A stretch of 64,000 bases of DNA. Source: Oceaniglobus roseus. GTDB lineage: Bacteria; Pseudomonadota; Alphaproteobacteria; Rhodobacterales; Rhodobacteraceae. Below the pieces are notes generated by a model. That model did no database searches. It worked only from the letters and a program-made list of their open reading frames with translations, and was not told the origin of the DNA. A program made the position numbers and the translations under genes. Each line of letters opens with the position of its first letter. Within the stretch, counting starts at the first letter, position 1. Below are positions 8,511-17,495 of this stretch, one piece after another. Location of the stretch: the NCBI RefSeq assembly GCF_002869745.1, contig NZ_PNOS01000001.1, positions 186,001-250,000 of the forward strand. The letters run 5' to 3'.

Positions 8511-9020
8511 ATGCTGAGGAAACTGCTGCCGCTGCTGCTGGCGCTGGTCGGGCTCGGGGCCGGCGTGGTCGCCGGGATTGCCCTGCGTCCCGCGCCCTCC
8601 GAGACACCCGAAGCCGGTGCGGAGCTGGCCGCGGGCGCGCCCTGCGGCGATGTCGCGCCCCACGGCGCCGTGGCCGAGGACGCGCCGCCGGAGGAACCGA
8701 CCGAATTCGCCAAGCTGTCGAACCAGTTCGTATTCCCCTTGGTCGAGGATGGCGCGGTCTCGGCCCTGGTGGCCCTGTCCCTGACGCTGGAGGTGACGCC
8801 GGGCCAGACCAACACCGTCTTCGACCGTGAACCGAAGCTCAGGGACGGGTTCCTGCGGGTGATGCTGGATCATGCGAACGCGGGCGGCTTTCGCGGCGCC
8901 TTCACCTCGAACGACTCGATGGAGCGGCTCAGGAAGGCCCTGCTGGAAAAGGGGCGCGAGGATCTGGGCGATGTGCTGGTCGATGTCCTGATCCTCGACA
9001 TCAACCGTCAGGAGGTCTGA
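8511..9020 (+). CDS. FliL-like basal-body-associated protein (second copy)
   Basis: This 169-residue protein has an N-terminal transmembrane helix (about residues 5-27), an acidic Pro/Ala linker, and a FliL-type domain starting at FAKLSNQFVFPLVEDG and ending in VLVDVLILDINRQEV. FliL proteins surround the stator units next to the MS-ring and support torque. It is the last gene of the rod operon, 11 nt after flgH. A second, more typical FliL is encoded at 17984-18472. The two share topology and domain but little obvious sequence, so they are probably ancient paralogues with different roles. Confidence 0.8.
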   Translation: MLRKLLPLLLALVGLGAGVVAGIALRPAPSETPEAGAELAAGAPCGDVAPHGAVAEDAPPEEPTEFAKLSNQFVFPLVEDGAVSALVALSLTLEVTPGQTNTVFDREPKLRDGFLRVMLDHANAGGFRGAFTSNDSMERLRKALLEKGREDLGDVLVDVLILDINRQEV

Positions 9021-9125
9021 GAAGACCCGCAAGCGGCCCTCCGTGATGCCCGCCACGCCCCGGACGCTTGCAGGCCGAGCGGGCGCAAGGTCGAGGGGGA
9101 GAGACGCCTCAACGCCTGGAACCGT

Positions 9126-9157
9126 CCGGGAGGTGCGGCCGCGATTGCGCCTCCCGG
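9126..9157. terminator. Hairpin between convergent flagellar units
   Basis: The arms CCGGGAGGTGC and GCGCCTCCCGG pair over 11 bp (one G-T) around a 10-nt loop. It lies in the 198-nt gap where the fliL2 and fliJ-like genes converge, so it could stop both transcripts. There is no T-run. The rest of the gap shows nothing else. Confidence 0.5.
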
Positions 9158-9218
9158 CGGGCGTCCCCGATCGGCCGTTCGTGCGCAGCCTGTCGTTCAT
9201 CCGCCGGTCGGCACGGGC

Positions 9219-9575
9219 CTACCGGCGGTCCTTGTCCAGCCGTTCCGCCAGAAGACGCAGGGCTTCCGCCCGTCCGAAGGACCGGCGCGCGGCGCCGAGA
9301 TAGGCTTCCCGCGCGGCGGCCAGGCCTGCCTGCCGACGCTGCAATCCGCGCAGCATCTCCGCGCTCGACGCCTGCCAGGTCACATCCGCCCCCGATAGCC
9401 GCGAAGGATCCAGCGCCAGGTCGGCCTCACGGGCGCGGGTGCTGGCGCGAATCGCGTCGATGCCCGTCTGCAGGGCCGCCATGCGGGAGGCGATGCGGCT
9501 CAGATCCTGCAGATCCGCGTCGCGCTTCATCTCGGCAAGGGCCCTGAGGCGGGCAAGATCCCGGGGTTTCACCAT
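9219..9575 (-). CDS. FliJ-like coiled-coil protein (candidate)
   Basis: This 118-residue protein is almost wholly helical and charged: it starts MVKPRDLARLRALAEMKRDADL, has heptad-like spacing throughout, and no membrane segment. Size, coiled-coil character and position directly behind flhB suggest the FliJ role, an export-ATPase stalk and chaperone escort working with FliI and FliH. Primary similarity to FliJ is not evident, and it could be a separate flagellar chaperone. The ATG at 9575 overlaps the end of flhB by 7 nt. It is the last gene of the long fliL-flhB operon. Confidence 0.6.
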   Translation of the reverse strand: MVKPRDLARLRALAEMKRDADLQDLSRIASRMAALQTGIDAIRASTRAREADLALDPSRLSGADVTWQASSAEMLRGLQRRQAGLAAAREAYLGAARRSFGRAEALRLLAERLDKDRR

Positions 9576-10648
9576 CTGCGGGCCTTCCGCCGCATCTCCT
9601 CGGCGAAGCGGATCGCCACGGCCACGGCAGCGTAGTGGTCGGGCCGGATCTCCTCGCCGAGGCGGAGGGTGGCGTGCAGCAGCCGCGCGGTCGCCGGATC
9701 GCTGTGCAGCGGGATCCCGTGCTCGGCCGCCCGTTCCCGGATCCGCGCCGCGATCTCGTCCACCCCCTTGGCCACGCAGACCGGCGCTCGGCCCGCGGCG
9801 CGTGTCCATTCCAGCGCCACGGCATAGTGGGTCGGGTTGACGATCACCACGCTGGCCTTCTGCACGTCGGCCAGCATCGAGTTCATCGCGATGTCGTACC
9901 CCTTCTGGCGCCGCTGCTGCTTCATCTGCGGATCGCCCTCGCTCTGTTTCGCCTCATCGCGCAGATCCTTGTGGGACATGCGGTTCCTGCGCATGTGCTC
10001 GGCCCGCTGCCACAGGAAGTCGACCGCGCCAAGCGCCGTTGCGACGGCCAGCACCAGCATCAGGAAGCTGACCGAGAGGTGCAGCATCTTCAGGGTGATC
10101 TGCCCCGGCGTCAGCGCGATGCTGTTCAGGATCGACGGCATCCGCGCCCAGAGGAAACTGCCGAGGATCGCCGAGTAGATGACGAGCTTGACGAAGCTCT
10201 TGGCGAACTCGAACAGCCCGCCGCGCCCGAACTTGTTCCGGGCATTGCCGAGCAGCGAGATCCGGCTGAACTTCGGTGCGATCTTCGAGGGCGTGACCGT
10301 GAACGCCTGCTGGGCGAAGACGCACAGGAGGACGGCCGCGGTCGGCAGAAGCAGGAACGGGGCGAGGTCGACCGCGATCTCGGCCATCAAGGCGCCGGAC
10401 AGGGCCGGCCCGCTGCCGGTGAAGATCTGGTCCGACAGCTGGACCGGGCGGATCAGGAGGCCCGAGAGGCTCTTGCCGAAGGCCGAGAGCGTTCCGGCGC
10501 CAAGGGCCGCGGCGGCCATCAGGAAGCCGGCATAGCCCGCCGCCGTGAAAAGGTCGGTCGAGCGCGGGATCTCGCCCTTCTTGCGCGCATCCTCGAGCTT
10601 CTTCTGCGAGGGTTCGTGCTGCTTGTCCTCGTCGCTGTCGTCGCTCAT
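9569..10648 (-). CDS. flhB: Flagellar export switch protein FlhB
   Basis: FlhB is the export-gate protein whose cytosolic domain self-cleaves to switch from rod/hook to filament substrates. The 359-residue protein starts with the charged DKQHEPSQKKLEDARKKGEIP segment, has four transmembrane helices, then the cytosolic domain with the autocleavage motif NPTH at residues 271-274. The ATG at 10648 overlaps the fliR stop by 4 nt (ATGA). Length and motif are normal, so the switch should be functional. Confidence 0.96.
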   Translation of the reverse strand: MSDDSDEDKQHEPSQKKLEDARKKGEIPRSTDLFTAAGYAGFLMAAAALGAGTLSAFGKSLSGLLIRPVQLSDQIFTGSGPALSGALMAEIAVDLAPFLLLPTAAVLLCVFAQQAFTVTPSKIAPKFSRISLLGNARNKFGRGGLFEFAKSFVKLVIYSAILGSFLWARMPSILNSIALTPGQITLKMLHLSVSFLMLVLAVATALGAVDFLWQRAEHMRRNRMSHKDLRDEAKQSEGDPQMKQQRRQKGYDIAMNSMLADVQKASVVIVNPTHYAVALEWTRAAGRAPVCVAKGVDEIAARIRERAAEHGIPLHSDPATARLLHATLRLGEEIRPDHYAAVAVAIRFAEEMRRKARRW

Positions 10649-11418
10649 GGCGCCCCGGCGAAGGGGACGGCGAGGAAACGGTCCAGCGCGTCGGACCACT
10701 CCGACAGGATCAGCGGCAGGGCGATGGCAAGGATGGCAAGCCCGGCCGCGGTGATCGCCGGGGCGCCGACGAAGGCGACCATCAGCTGCGGCATGGCGCG
10801 GTTGATGACCCCGAGCGCGAGGTTGTAGACCAGCGAGGCGATGATGAACGGCGCGGCAAGGCTGAAGGCCAGGGAAAAGACCTGTGCGACATGATCGACG
10901 GCCCAGGTCAGCAGATCCTCGGCCGGCGGCGGCTGGCCGGGCGGCAGGACGTCGTAGGACAGCAGGAACAGCATCACCAGCTTGACGTGCAACCCCAGCA
11001 TCGCGGCAAGCGCCAGGCCGCCGATCACCATGATGTGGCCGATGGCGGGCATCGGATCCGCCGCCTGTCCGCCGAAGATCTGCGCGAGCGAGGTCGCCTG
11101 TGCCGCCATCGACCCGGCGATCATCAGGCCCAGGACGAACAGCCGCAGCATCGCGCCCAGGGCCAGGCCGATCACGGTCTCCGACAGCAGCAGCCGGTCC
11201 CACCGTGGCGCGCGCGCCAGGTCGGGCATCTGCGACACCACGGCCGGGGCGACGATCGCGGTCAGCCCCAGGGCCAGCACCAGCCGCACGCGCATCGGCA
11301 CGACCCGTTCGCCGAACACCGGCAGCAGCGCCGCGGCGGCACCGACGCGCAGGAACACGACGAAGCCGAGCGTGAGGAACGCCTGGACCTCGGCCAGGAC
11401 CTGCGCCGCCCCGGTCAT
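10645..11418 (-). CDS. fliR: Flagellar export gate protein FliR
   Basis: This 257-residue integral membrane protein has about six hydrophobic segments. FliR hallmarks include FFLRVGAAAALLPVFGE-like N-terminal sequence, RLFVLGLMIAGSMAAQATSLA, and ALGVINRAMPQLMVAFVGAP near the C-terminus. FliR joins the FliP5-FliQ4 gate. It overlaps flhA upstream and flhB downstream by 4 nt each. The ATG at 11418 gives the family length; the longer frame lies inside flhA. Confidence 0.95.
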   Translation of the reverse strand: MTGAAQVLAEVQAFLTLGFVVFLRVGAAAALLPVFGERVVPMRVRLVLALGLTAIVAPAVVSQMPDLARAPRWDRLLLSETVIGLALGAMLRLFVLGLMIAGSMAAQATSLAQIFGGQAADPMPAIGHIMVIGGLALAAMLGLHVKLVMLFLLSYDVLPPGQPPPAEDLLTWAVDHVAQVFSLAFSLAAPFIIASLVYNLALGVINRAMPQLMVAFVGAPAITAAGLAILAIALPLILSEWSDALDRFLAVPFAGAP

Positions 11419-13496
11419 GCCGCCACGACGCCGACCAGGGCGGGGCGGGAGCCGGTCCCGATCTCCTCGAAGGACAGCACCGGCGTCGCGATTCCCTTGG
11501 CCGCCATCACCATGTGGAGGAACCGGCGGCGGCGGGACGAGGTGACGAGGGCGGGCGCGATGCCGGATTCGCCGACCTTGCTGACGGTCTCGGCGATGGC
11601 GCCGGCGAGGCGGTTGAAGTCCTCCGGCGGGAGGGCGACATCGGGCGCGCCGGCCTCGGACTCGATCTGGTATGCGGCGAAGGTTTCCTCCCATTCGGGG
11701 GCGAGTTGCAGCAGGGGCAGGGTGCCGTCGGGGCGGCGGAGTTTGGCCACCAGCTGGAAGCTCAGCCGCTGGCGCACCAGTTCGCAGATCGCCTCGGGCG
11801 TGGAGCGGCTGCCCCGGGCCTCGGCTATGGTTTCCAGGATCAGCGGCAGGTTGCGGATCGAGACACGTTCGGCCAGCAGCAGGCGCAGCACTGCCAGCAG
11901 CAGGTCGACCGGCACCTTGTCCGGCACCAGTTCGTCCAGGAGGCGTCGGTTCGCCGCCGCGCGGTTCGGATCCGACAGGTTGGTGAATTCGTCCAGCAGG
12001 CGGCGCAGTGCCTTCAGCGTCAGCAGCCGCGGCAGGTTCTGCTTCATCACCTCCAGCAGATGTGTCGCCAGGACCTCGGCGGGGGTGACCGTGGTGATTC
12101 CGTCCAGCGCCGCCGCGTCCTGGGCATCGGACGGAATCCAGCGGGCGGGCGCGCCGTAGACCGGCTCGCGCACATCCTCTCCGGCGGGCAGTTCCGTCGC
12201 CTCGCCCGTGAGCGCCAGCACCTGGTTCGGGAACACCCGGTCGCGCACCTGCTCGACCCCCTGGATGCGCAGGACGTAGGTGCCCCGGGGCAGCGAGGCG
12301 TCGTCGGTCAGCCGGATCTCGGGCAGGATCACGCCGTAGACGCCGGCGACGTGGCGCCGCATGTTGCCGATCCGCGCGTCGAGACCCGTCGCAGGGTCCA
12401 GCACCATCGGCACGAGGTCCGCGGCGAATTCGAGGTGGATGTCGTCGAGATCCAGGATGTCGCCCATCGCCATCTCGACCGGCGCGCCCGGATCCTCCTT
12501 CGGGCGTTCCGGCGTGGCGCGGGCCGCGGCCGCCCTGCGGCGCACCTGCCAGGACAGGGCGCCAAGGGCCAGGCCGCAGACCATGAACGGAAGGAACGGC
12601 AGGCCCGGCACCAGCGCGAACAGGATCATCAGCAGCGCCACGGTGCCGAGCGCGGAGGGGAAGCGGCCGAGCTGGCTGAAGATCGCGGTGTCGGTCGATC
12701 CGGTCTCCCCGCCCCGTGCCAGCAGCAGCGCCGAGGCGATGGAAATGATCACGGCGGGAATCTGCGTCACCAGACCGTCGCCGACCGTCAGGATCGCGTA
12801 GGTCTCGAACGCGCGGCCCAGCGGCATGCCGTGGACCGCGACGCCGATGAGAAGGCCCATGACGAGGTTCAGCAAGGTGATCAGCAGGCCGGCGACCGCA
12901 TCGCCCTTGACGAATTTCGACGCGCCGTCGAGGGAGCCGAAAAAGGTGGTTTCCTGCTGTTCCCTTTCGCGCCGCCGCTTCGCTTCGGCATGGTCGATGG
13001 CGCCGGCCGACATGTCACTGTCGATGGCCAGCTGCTTGCCCGGCATCCCGTCCAGCGCGAATCGGGCGCCGACCTCCGCCATGCGCGCGGCGCCCTTGGT
13101 GATGACGACGAAGTTCACGATCATCAGAACGCCGAAGACGACAAGGCCGAGAAACAGGTTGCCGCCCATGACGAACATGGCGAACCCCTCGATCACGTCG
13201 CCGGCCGCGCCGGTGCCGGTGTGGCCCTGGCCGATGATCAGCTTCGTCGACGAGACGTTCAGCGACAGGCGCAGCATCAGCGAGGCGAGGAGGATCGTCG
13301 GGAAGGCCGAGAATTCCAGCGGGCGTTCGATGAACAGGGTCAGCGTGAACATCAGGATCGCGAGCGCGAAGGACACCGAGAGTCCCGCATCGAGCACCCA
13401 GGCGGGCATCGGCAGGATCATCATCACGATGACGCCCATGAGCGCCAGCGCGAGAAGGATGGTCGGCTGGAACAGGGTGCGGATGCTGAAGGTCAT
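11415..13496 (-). CDS. flhA: Flagellar export gate protein FlhA
   Basis: FlhA is the largest gate component: its transmembrane part uses the proton motive force and its cytosolic ring docks chaperone-substrate complexes. The 693-residue protein has eight hydrophobic segments in the first half. The strongly conserved FHIPEP region (LMLRLSLNVSSTKLIIGQG, then VITKGAARMAEVGARFALDG near residues 125-160) is followed by a cytosolic domain from about residue 330. Length is normal. The start ATG at 13496 overlaps the stop of a small candidate ORF upstream (13493-13852). Confidence 0.97.
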   Translation of the reverse strand: MTFSIRTLFQPTILLALALMGVIVMMILPMPAWVLDAGLSVSFALAILMFTLTLFIERPLEFSAFPTILLASLMLRLSLNVSSTKLIIGQGHTGTGAAGDVIEGFAMFVMGGNLFLGLVVFGVLMIVNFVVITKGAARMAEVGARFALDGMPGKQLAIDSDMSAGAIDHAEAKRRREREQQETTFFGSLDGASKFVKGDAVAGLLITLLNLVMGLLIGVAVHGMPLGRAFETYAILTVGDGLVTQIPAVIISIASALLLARGGETGSTDTAIFSQLGRFPSALGTVALLMILFALVPGLPFLPFMVCGLALGALSWQVRRRAAAARATPERPKEDPGAPVEMAMGDILDLDDIHLEFAADLVPMVLDPATGLDARIGNMRRHVAGVYGVILPEIRLTDDASLPRGTYVLRIQGVEQVRDRVFPNQVLALTGEATELPAGEDVREPVYGAPARWIPSDAQDAAALDGITTVTPAEVLATHLLEVMKQNLPRLLTLKALRRLLDEFTNLSDPNRAAANRRLLDELVPDKVPVDLLLAVLRLLLAERVSIRNLPLILETIAEARGSRSTPEAICELVRQRLSFQLVAKLRRPDGTLPLLQLAPEWEETFAAYQIESEAGAPDVALPPEDFNRLAGAIAETVSKVGESGIAPALVTSSRRRRFLHMVMAAKGIATPVLSFEEIGTGSRPALVGVVAA

Positions 13497-13852
13497 GGGC
13501 CGTCACCGGACGCCATGATGCAGCAGGGGCGACCCTTGGGAAGAGCGGCCCGCAACGAGATCCCGAGGCGGTGCATCCAGCGCTCCGTCTCGGTAACCCG
13601 CCGGATCTGCGGTGTGTTTCCTTCCCGCCGACCCTGCCGAGCGACGTCGGCAGTGCATGCCACGCGCCCGCCTGCATTGCCGCCCGGAACATGGACGGAA
13701 GGCTTGCGAACGCATCCGACTGCGAGGTGCGCGGGCGCGGGACGCCGATTTGAAAAAGATGTCATGATCTGCCTTGCGTTCTGCAAGCTGCCGTCGTGCC
13801 AGCCTTGTCCGGTGGGCCTTAAGAAAGCGTTGGCGCGGGAATGCCCCATCAT
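13493..13852 (-). CDS. Candidate small ORF between the 711-aa gene and flhA
   Basis: A 119-codon frame exactly fills the gap before flhA. Its ATG overlaps the stop of the preceding gene as ATGA and its TGA overlaps the flhA start as ATGA, the same coupling used by most neighbours. The product (starts MMGHSRANAFL, basic, no hydrophobic segment, five Cys) resembles nothing I recognise. Its third codon positions are only moderately G/C-rich (about 70% by my hand count) and positions 1 and 2 look similar. That is weak coding evidence in this genome. It may be a real lineage-specific gene, a remnant, or a chance frame in a 350-nt gap holding an internal promoter. Confidence 0.25.
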   Translation of the reverse strand: MMGHSRANAFLRPTGQGWHDGSLQNARQIMTSFSNRRPAPAHLAVGCVRKPSVHVPGGNAGGRVACTADVARQGRREGNTPQIRRVTETERWMHRLGISLRAALPKGRPCCIMASGDGP

Positions 13853-15984
13853 CCCCCGGTCTGCAGCAGGTTCTGCAGGGCGCGCCGCCGCTCGCGGCTT
13901 GCGCCCAGCAGATCGCGGTTGCGCGCGAGAAGACCGGTTGGAGCCTCGGGTATCGCGACAGTAGTTTCCGCCGGGGGTGACGGGAGATCGGGGACCGCAT
14001 CCGGTCGTGCGGCTGCCTTCTTTAGCAGCGCCTGGGCTTCCTGATCCTCCAGGCCGGCCAGATAGCTTTCGGCGATCCGTGGCCGATCCTCCATCAGGGC
14101 GATCCGCGCCAGAAGGATCCTTTCTCGTGGTTTCGGGATTGCCAGGTTTACGCCGAGGGCCTTGCGCGCCTGCTCCGGCAGACGGAGCGCGACCAATCGG
14201 TCCGCCACCGCGAGCCGGGCCGCCGATCCGAGCGGTGCTTCGCCAAGGGCCGGCAAAGCCAGTTCGAGAAACGTCGCGTCGTCCGACCGCTTGGCCAGCG
14301 CGGCGAACGTGCGATCGCGCAGTTGCTCCGCAGTCTCCGGCGGAAGCGCTTCGCGGCTCTGCCCGTCGCGCAGATCCGCGAGTGCCTCGGCATAGCGCTG
14401 CTCGTGAACCAGCGCCTCGACGATCCTGGCCGTCAGGGCCTGCCCGGCGGGGTCCGCTTCCAGTTCGAAGGCCAGGGCGCGGGCGCTGTCCAGCAGGTCG
14501 TCGCCGACCGATCCGTTGGATTCGATCCGCGAGGCGATCAGGTCCGCAAGCGCGCCTGCCGCTTCCACGGTGCGTGAGGCGGCGATTTCGGCCAGGATCG
14601 GCTCTGCCGACCGATGGTCGCCGACATCCAGCCGAAGCTGGGCTTCGAGCATGGCGGCTTCCGGCGTGGGTCCGGAACCGCCCCGTTCCACGGCATTGCG
14701 CGCGGCAAGGGCTGCGTCGCGGTCGCCTGCGTCGAGGAACTTCCGTGCAATTCTCGGTCCGAGGTGGCGGCGCAGGTGCGGCGGCCAGGCCGAGAGCGTC
14801 CGCAGGATCGCCTCGGTGTTCATGCGCGTATCTGGGGTCACGGCATCCTGCGCCAGAAGCCCCCAGAGCGCGCCGGGCGAATTGCAGTCGATCTGCCGGG
14901 CGATGACGCTCCGCTCCGGAACGGTATCGCCATCCATGATCCGGCCCATGTCCTCGAGGATATCGCGATCGGGAATGTCGGCGGGGCCTTCCCGGATGGC
15001 GGATCGGGCCTCGGCACCGAAAGTGCGATACAGCATGTCGCGGGCTAAGTTGCGATAGGCTGCGGCATCCGGCCGGTCGCGCGCGTCGAACAGGGCCGCA
15101 TAGGCCGCCCCGACGCTTCGCGACAGCTGCTCCGGTTCGTACCAGCTGCCGACGTCGAACAATTCGTCGTCCAGGCAGAGATGCGGCGGCGTCCCGTCCA
15201 AGGACCCGGTCCGGGCCCGGCGGTCCCGGTCCACCTGGGTCTCGATCCGCATATGTGCTCCGGGCAGCGGAGCAGGTTCGGGCGGCGGTGGTGTTGCTTC
15301 GGCCTCGGCGGCCGGTTGCGTGGACCTCAGCAGCTGGTCGAGCCGCCCGGTGTCCATCTTCACCATGCCTTGCGTCATCCCGTGCGCAATCTGCGCAATC
15401 AGTTCCTCGCGTAACGCGGTGACCCGCTCCACCGCCGCCTGGTCGGGCCCCTCCGCCGAATCCCTCGGCGGCCCGCCCAGGGCTGCAAGGTCCAGCGATG
15501 CCGCGGGGGGTGGCAGAACGACCGGCAGACGGAGCGACGCCATGTCGCGTGAGAGGGCTGGCGTGATCTCCCCGGGATCGAGCACGATGTTGTAGGGGTC
15601 GTCCGGTGCGGGCGCTCCATCTCGCACGTCGATCACGAGTCCCTGGTTCGGAAGTTCAATCACCGACAGGTTGCAGACGCAGCCCAGCGTTATCCCCAGC
15701 CTGCCGTCGCCCAGGTCCTCGAGCCGTTGCAGGCGATCGGCATAGATCCGGCGGTAGATGTCCGACAGGTCGTAGGCGCCGGTCCCCGGCGCCCGCAGCT
15801 CGTACCGGTCCCCTGCGCGCCCCAGACGCCAGTCCGGCCTGCGGGGAAAGTCCACCACGATGCGGGTGAAGCCATCATGCTCGGCCGTGCGGACCGGAAC
15901 CCCCTGGGCGCGGGCGGCGGATGCCAGAAGCAGGAGGGCCAGAGCGGCGCCGACCAGCGATGGAGGGATGCCGTACCGGGTCAT
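13849..15984 (-). CDS. Large periplasmic protein of flagellar motor operon, unknown function
   Basis: This 711-residue protein has a Sec signal peptide (cleavage near ASAARAQG). An N-terminal AMIN-like beta domain follows (about residues 30-130, with TRIVVDFPRRPDW), and then from about residue 330 a long helical TPR-like repeat region to near the C-terminus. It is therefore periplasmic and probably binds peptidoglycan or other envelope parts. It overlaps motA upstream by 4 nt and lies in the operon fliL-hyp-motE-motA. Comparison with Sinorhizobium, where MotE is the folding chaperone of periplasmic MotC, suggests this protein is the MotC counterpart, but I cannot show homology. Confidence 0.6.
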   Translation of the reverse strand: MTRYGIPPSLVGAALALLLLASAARAQGVPVRTAEHDGFTRIVVDFPRRPDWRLGRAGDRYELRAPGTGAYDLSDIYRRIYADRLQRLEDLGDGRLGITLGCVCNLSVIELPNQGLVIDVRDGAPAPDDPYNIVLDPGEITPALSRDMASLRLPVVLPPPAASLDLAALGGPPRDSAEGPDQAAVERVTALREELIAQIAHGMTQGMVKMDTGRLDQLLRSTQPAAEAEATPPPPEPAPLPGAHMRIETQVDRDRRARTGSLDGTPPHLCLDDELFDVGSWYEPEQLSRSVGAAYAALFDARDRPDAAAYRNLARDMLYRTFGAEARSAIREGPADIPDRDILEDMGRIMDGDTVPERSVIARQIDCNSPGALWGLLAQDAVTPDTRMNTEAILRTLSAWPPHLRRHLGPRIARKFLDAGDRDAALAARNAVERGGSGPTPEAAMLEAQLRLDVGDHRSAEPILAEIAASRTVEAAGALADLIASRIESNGSVGDDLLDSARALAFELEADPAGQALTARIVEALVHEQRYAEALADLRDGQSREALPPETAEQLRDRTFAALAKRSDDATFLELALPALGEAPLGSAARLAVADRLVALRLPEQARKALGVNLAIPKPRERILLARIALMEDRPRIAESYLAGLEDQEAQALLKKAAARPDAVPDLPSPPAETTVAIPEAPTGLLARNRDLLGASRERRRALQNLLQTGG

Positions 15985-16844
15985 GCCGCCTTCGCACCTT
16001 TCAGTGATTCCTCGAGCTCGCTGAACCCGGGGCGCATGTGATGCGGGGTGTTCTGGCGGCCGACCTCGATGCAGATGCTGGGCGAGTGGTTGTGGAGGTT
16101 GGCGACCAGCACCTCGCGGATCAGCTGGTGGAAATGGGCGTCCTCCTCGATCACCGTCTTCACCCGCGCGGCGAAGGGGCCAACCAGACCGTAGGCCAGG
16201 AAGACGCCCAGGAAGGTTCCCACGAGCGCCCCGCCGATCATCTTGCCAAGAACCTCGGGCGGCTGGTCGATCGAGCCCATGGTCTTGATGACGCCGAGAA
16301 CGGCCGCCACGATGCCGAGCGCGGGAAGACCGTCGGCGACGCTCTGCAGAGCGTGGCTGGAGTGCATGGCGTGATGCAGGTTGGCCTCCATCCGTTTCTC
16401 CAGCACCTCCTCCACCTGGTGGGGATCGTCATAGTTCATCGAGGCCGAGCGGAGCGTGTCGCAGATCAGTTCGACCGCTTCGTGATCCTTCTGGATCTTC
16501 GGATAGCGACCGAAGATCTCGCTGCTGTCGGGGCCTTCGATATGTTCTTCCAGGCCGACCGGGTTCTGCTTGGCGAGCCGGATCAGCTCGTACAGCAGGC
16601 ACAGAAGGTCCCGATAATCCTGCGGTTTCCAGTGCGGGCCCTTGAAGACCTTGCCGATGTCCCGGGCGGTCCGTTTCACCGAGGGTCCGTCGTTGGACAG
16701 CAGGAACGCGCCCACCGCGGCGCCGCCGATCATCGCAAGTTCGAACGGCAGGGACTTCAGGATGATGCCCATCTTTCCCCCGGCGGCGATGTAGCCGCCG
16801 AAGACCATCACGAAAATGACGGCGATTCCGATCATTCCGAACAT
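15981..16844 (-). CDS. motA: Flagellar stator protein MotA
   Basis: This 287-residue stator subunit has four transmembrane segments: two at the N-terminus (FVMVFGGYIAAGG and a second at about residues 33-50) and two near residues 165-220. The cytosolic loop between them contacts FliG. The LPALGIVAAVLGVIKTMG and GKMIGGALVGTFLGVFLAYG segments are diagnostic of the channel helices. With MotB (encoded 14 kb away) it forms the proton channel. Its stop overlaps the start of the 711-residue gene by 4 nt; AAGGAG precedes its ATG. Confidence 0.96.
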   Translation of the reverse strand: MFGMIGIAVIFVMVFGGYIAAGGKMGIILKSLPFELAMIGGAAVGAFLLSNDGPSVKRTARDIGKVFKGPHWKPQDYRDLLCLLYELIRLAKQNPVGLEEHIEGPDSSEIFGRYPKIQKDHEAVELICDTLRSASMNYDDPHQVEEVLEKRMEANLHHAMHSSHALQSVADGLPALGIVAAVLGVIKTMGSIDQPPEVLGKMIGGALVGTFLGVFLAYGLVGPFAARVKTVIEEDAHFHQLIREVLVANLHNHSPSICIEVGRQNTPHHMRPGFSELEESLKGAKAA

Positions 16845-16901
16845 GGGGCAGGTGTCTCCTTCTGAAAGGTCGGTGCGATCCGGCGCAAGGACAGTGTCCG
16901 G

Positions 16902-17495
16902 TCATTCCTTGGGGGCGTTGGCATTGCGCCCGGCGAGCACAACGCTGATCGAATAGGCGGCCTCCGCCGACAGTCCCCCGATCACCTTGGCGGCGGCGTC
17001 GGGACGCATCCGGCCAAGAAAGCCCGCGGCGAAATCCGGGGCCATCGTCTCGAACAGGGCGGCGGCCTCCTTGGGCTTCATATTCTCGTAGACCGCGGTC
17101 AGCCGGGCGATGTCCTCTTCCGACGCGGTGTCGGCCCGTGCCAGGGTCTGTTCCAGCTGGTCCTCCGCCGCCTTAAGTTCGGCGAGTTGCGCCGTGAGTT
17201 CCTTTTCGGCGCCGGCCAGGGCGGCCGAACGTTCGGCGATGTAGGCTTCCCGCTCTTCCACGCGTTTCTCTCGCTCGGCGAGCGCGTCCAGAACGGCGGC
17301 GACGTCCGGATCGGGGGCGCAGGCGCCCGTGTCGGCGTTCGCGTCCGAGGCAGGGCCGAGCGCCTGGACCTCGCGGGCGATGGCCTGTCCGGTTCCCCCG
17401 GCGAGGCGCAGCGCACCGGACAGGGCCAGGATCAGGGCAAGGAACGAAAGCGGCCCCAGAAGGCGCCTGCGTCCGGGATGTTTTCCGCGGGTCAT
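16902..17495 (-). CDS. motE: MotE-family flagellar protein
   Basis: This 197-residue protein has a basic N-terminus, one transmembrane or signal helix (about residues 11-32), a long coiled coil (about 70-125) and a C-terminal MgtE-N-like domain (MKPKEAAALFETMAPDFAAGFLGRMRPDAAAKVIGGL). This layout is that of MotE, described in rhizobia as a periplasmic chaperone for the motor protein MotC. It overlaps the following upstream gene by 4 nt. The symbol reflects domain family and operon position. Confidence 0.72.
   Translation of the reverse strand: MTRGKHPGRRRLLGPLSFLALILALSGALRLAGGTGQAIAREVQALGPASDANADTGACAPDPDVAAVLDALAEREKRVEEREAYIAERSAALAGAEKELTAQLAELKAAEDQLEQTLARADTASEEDIARLTAVYENMKPKEAAALFETMAPDFAAGFLGRMRPDAAAKVIGGLSAEAAYSISVVLAGRNANAPKE

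Noticed and set aside
13780-13820. Possible sigma-54 promoter (GCAA...GTGCCA read in reverse) upstream of flhA
   Set aside because: The half-elements are 9 nt apart instead of 5, so the GG/GC phasing required by sigma-54 is lost.
11514-13964. 816-codon plus-strand frame opposite flhA
   Set aside because: Shadow frame: flhA on the other strand has full family motifs and length. The product is Gln/Arg/Asp low complexity.
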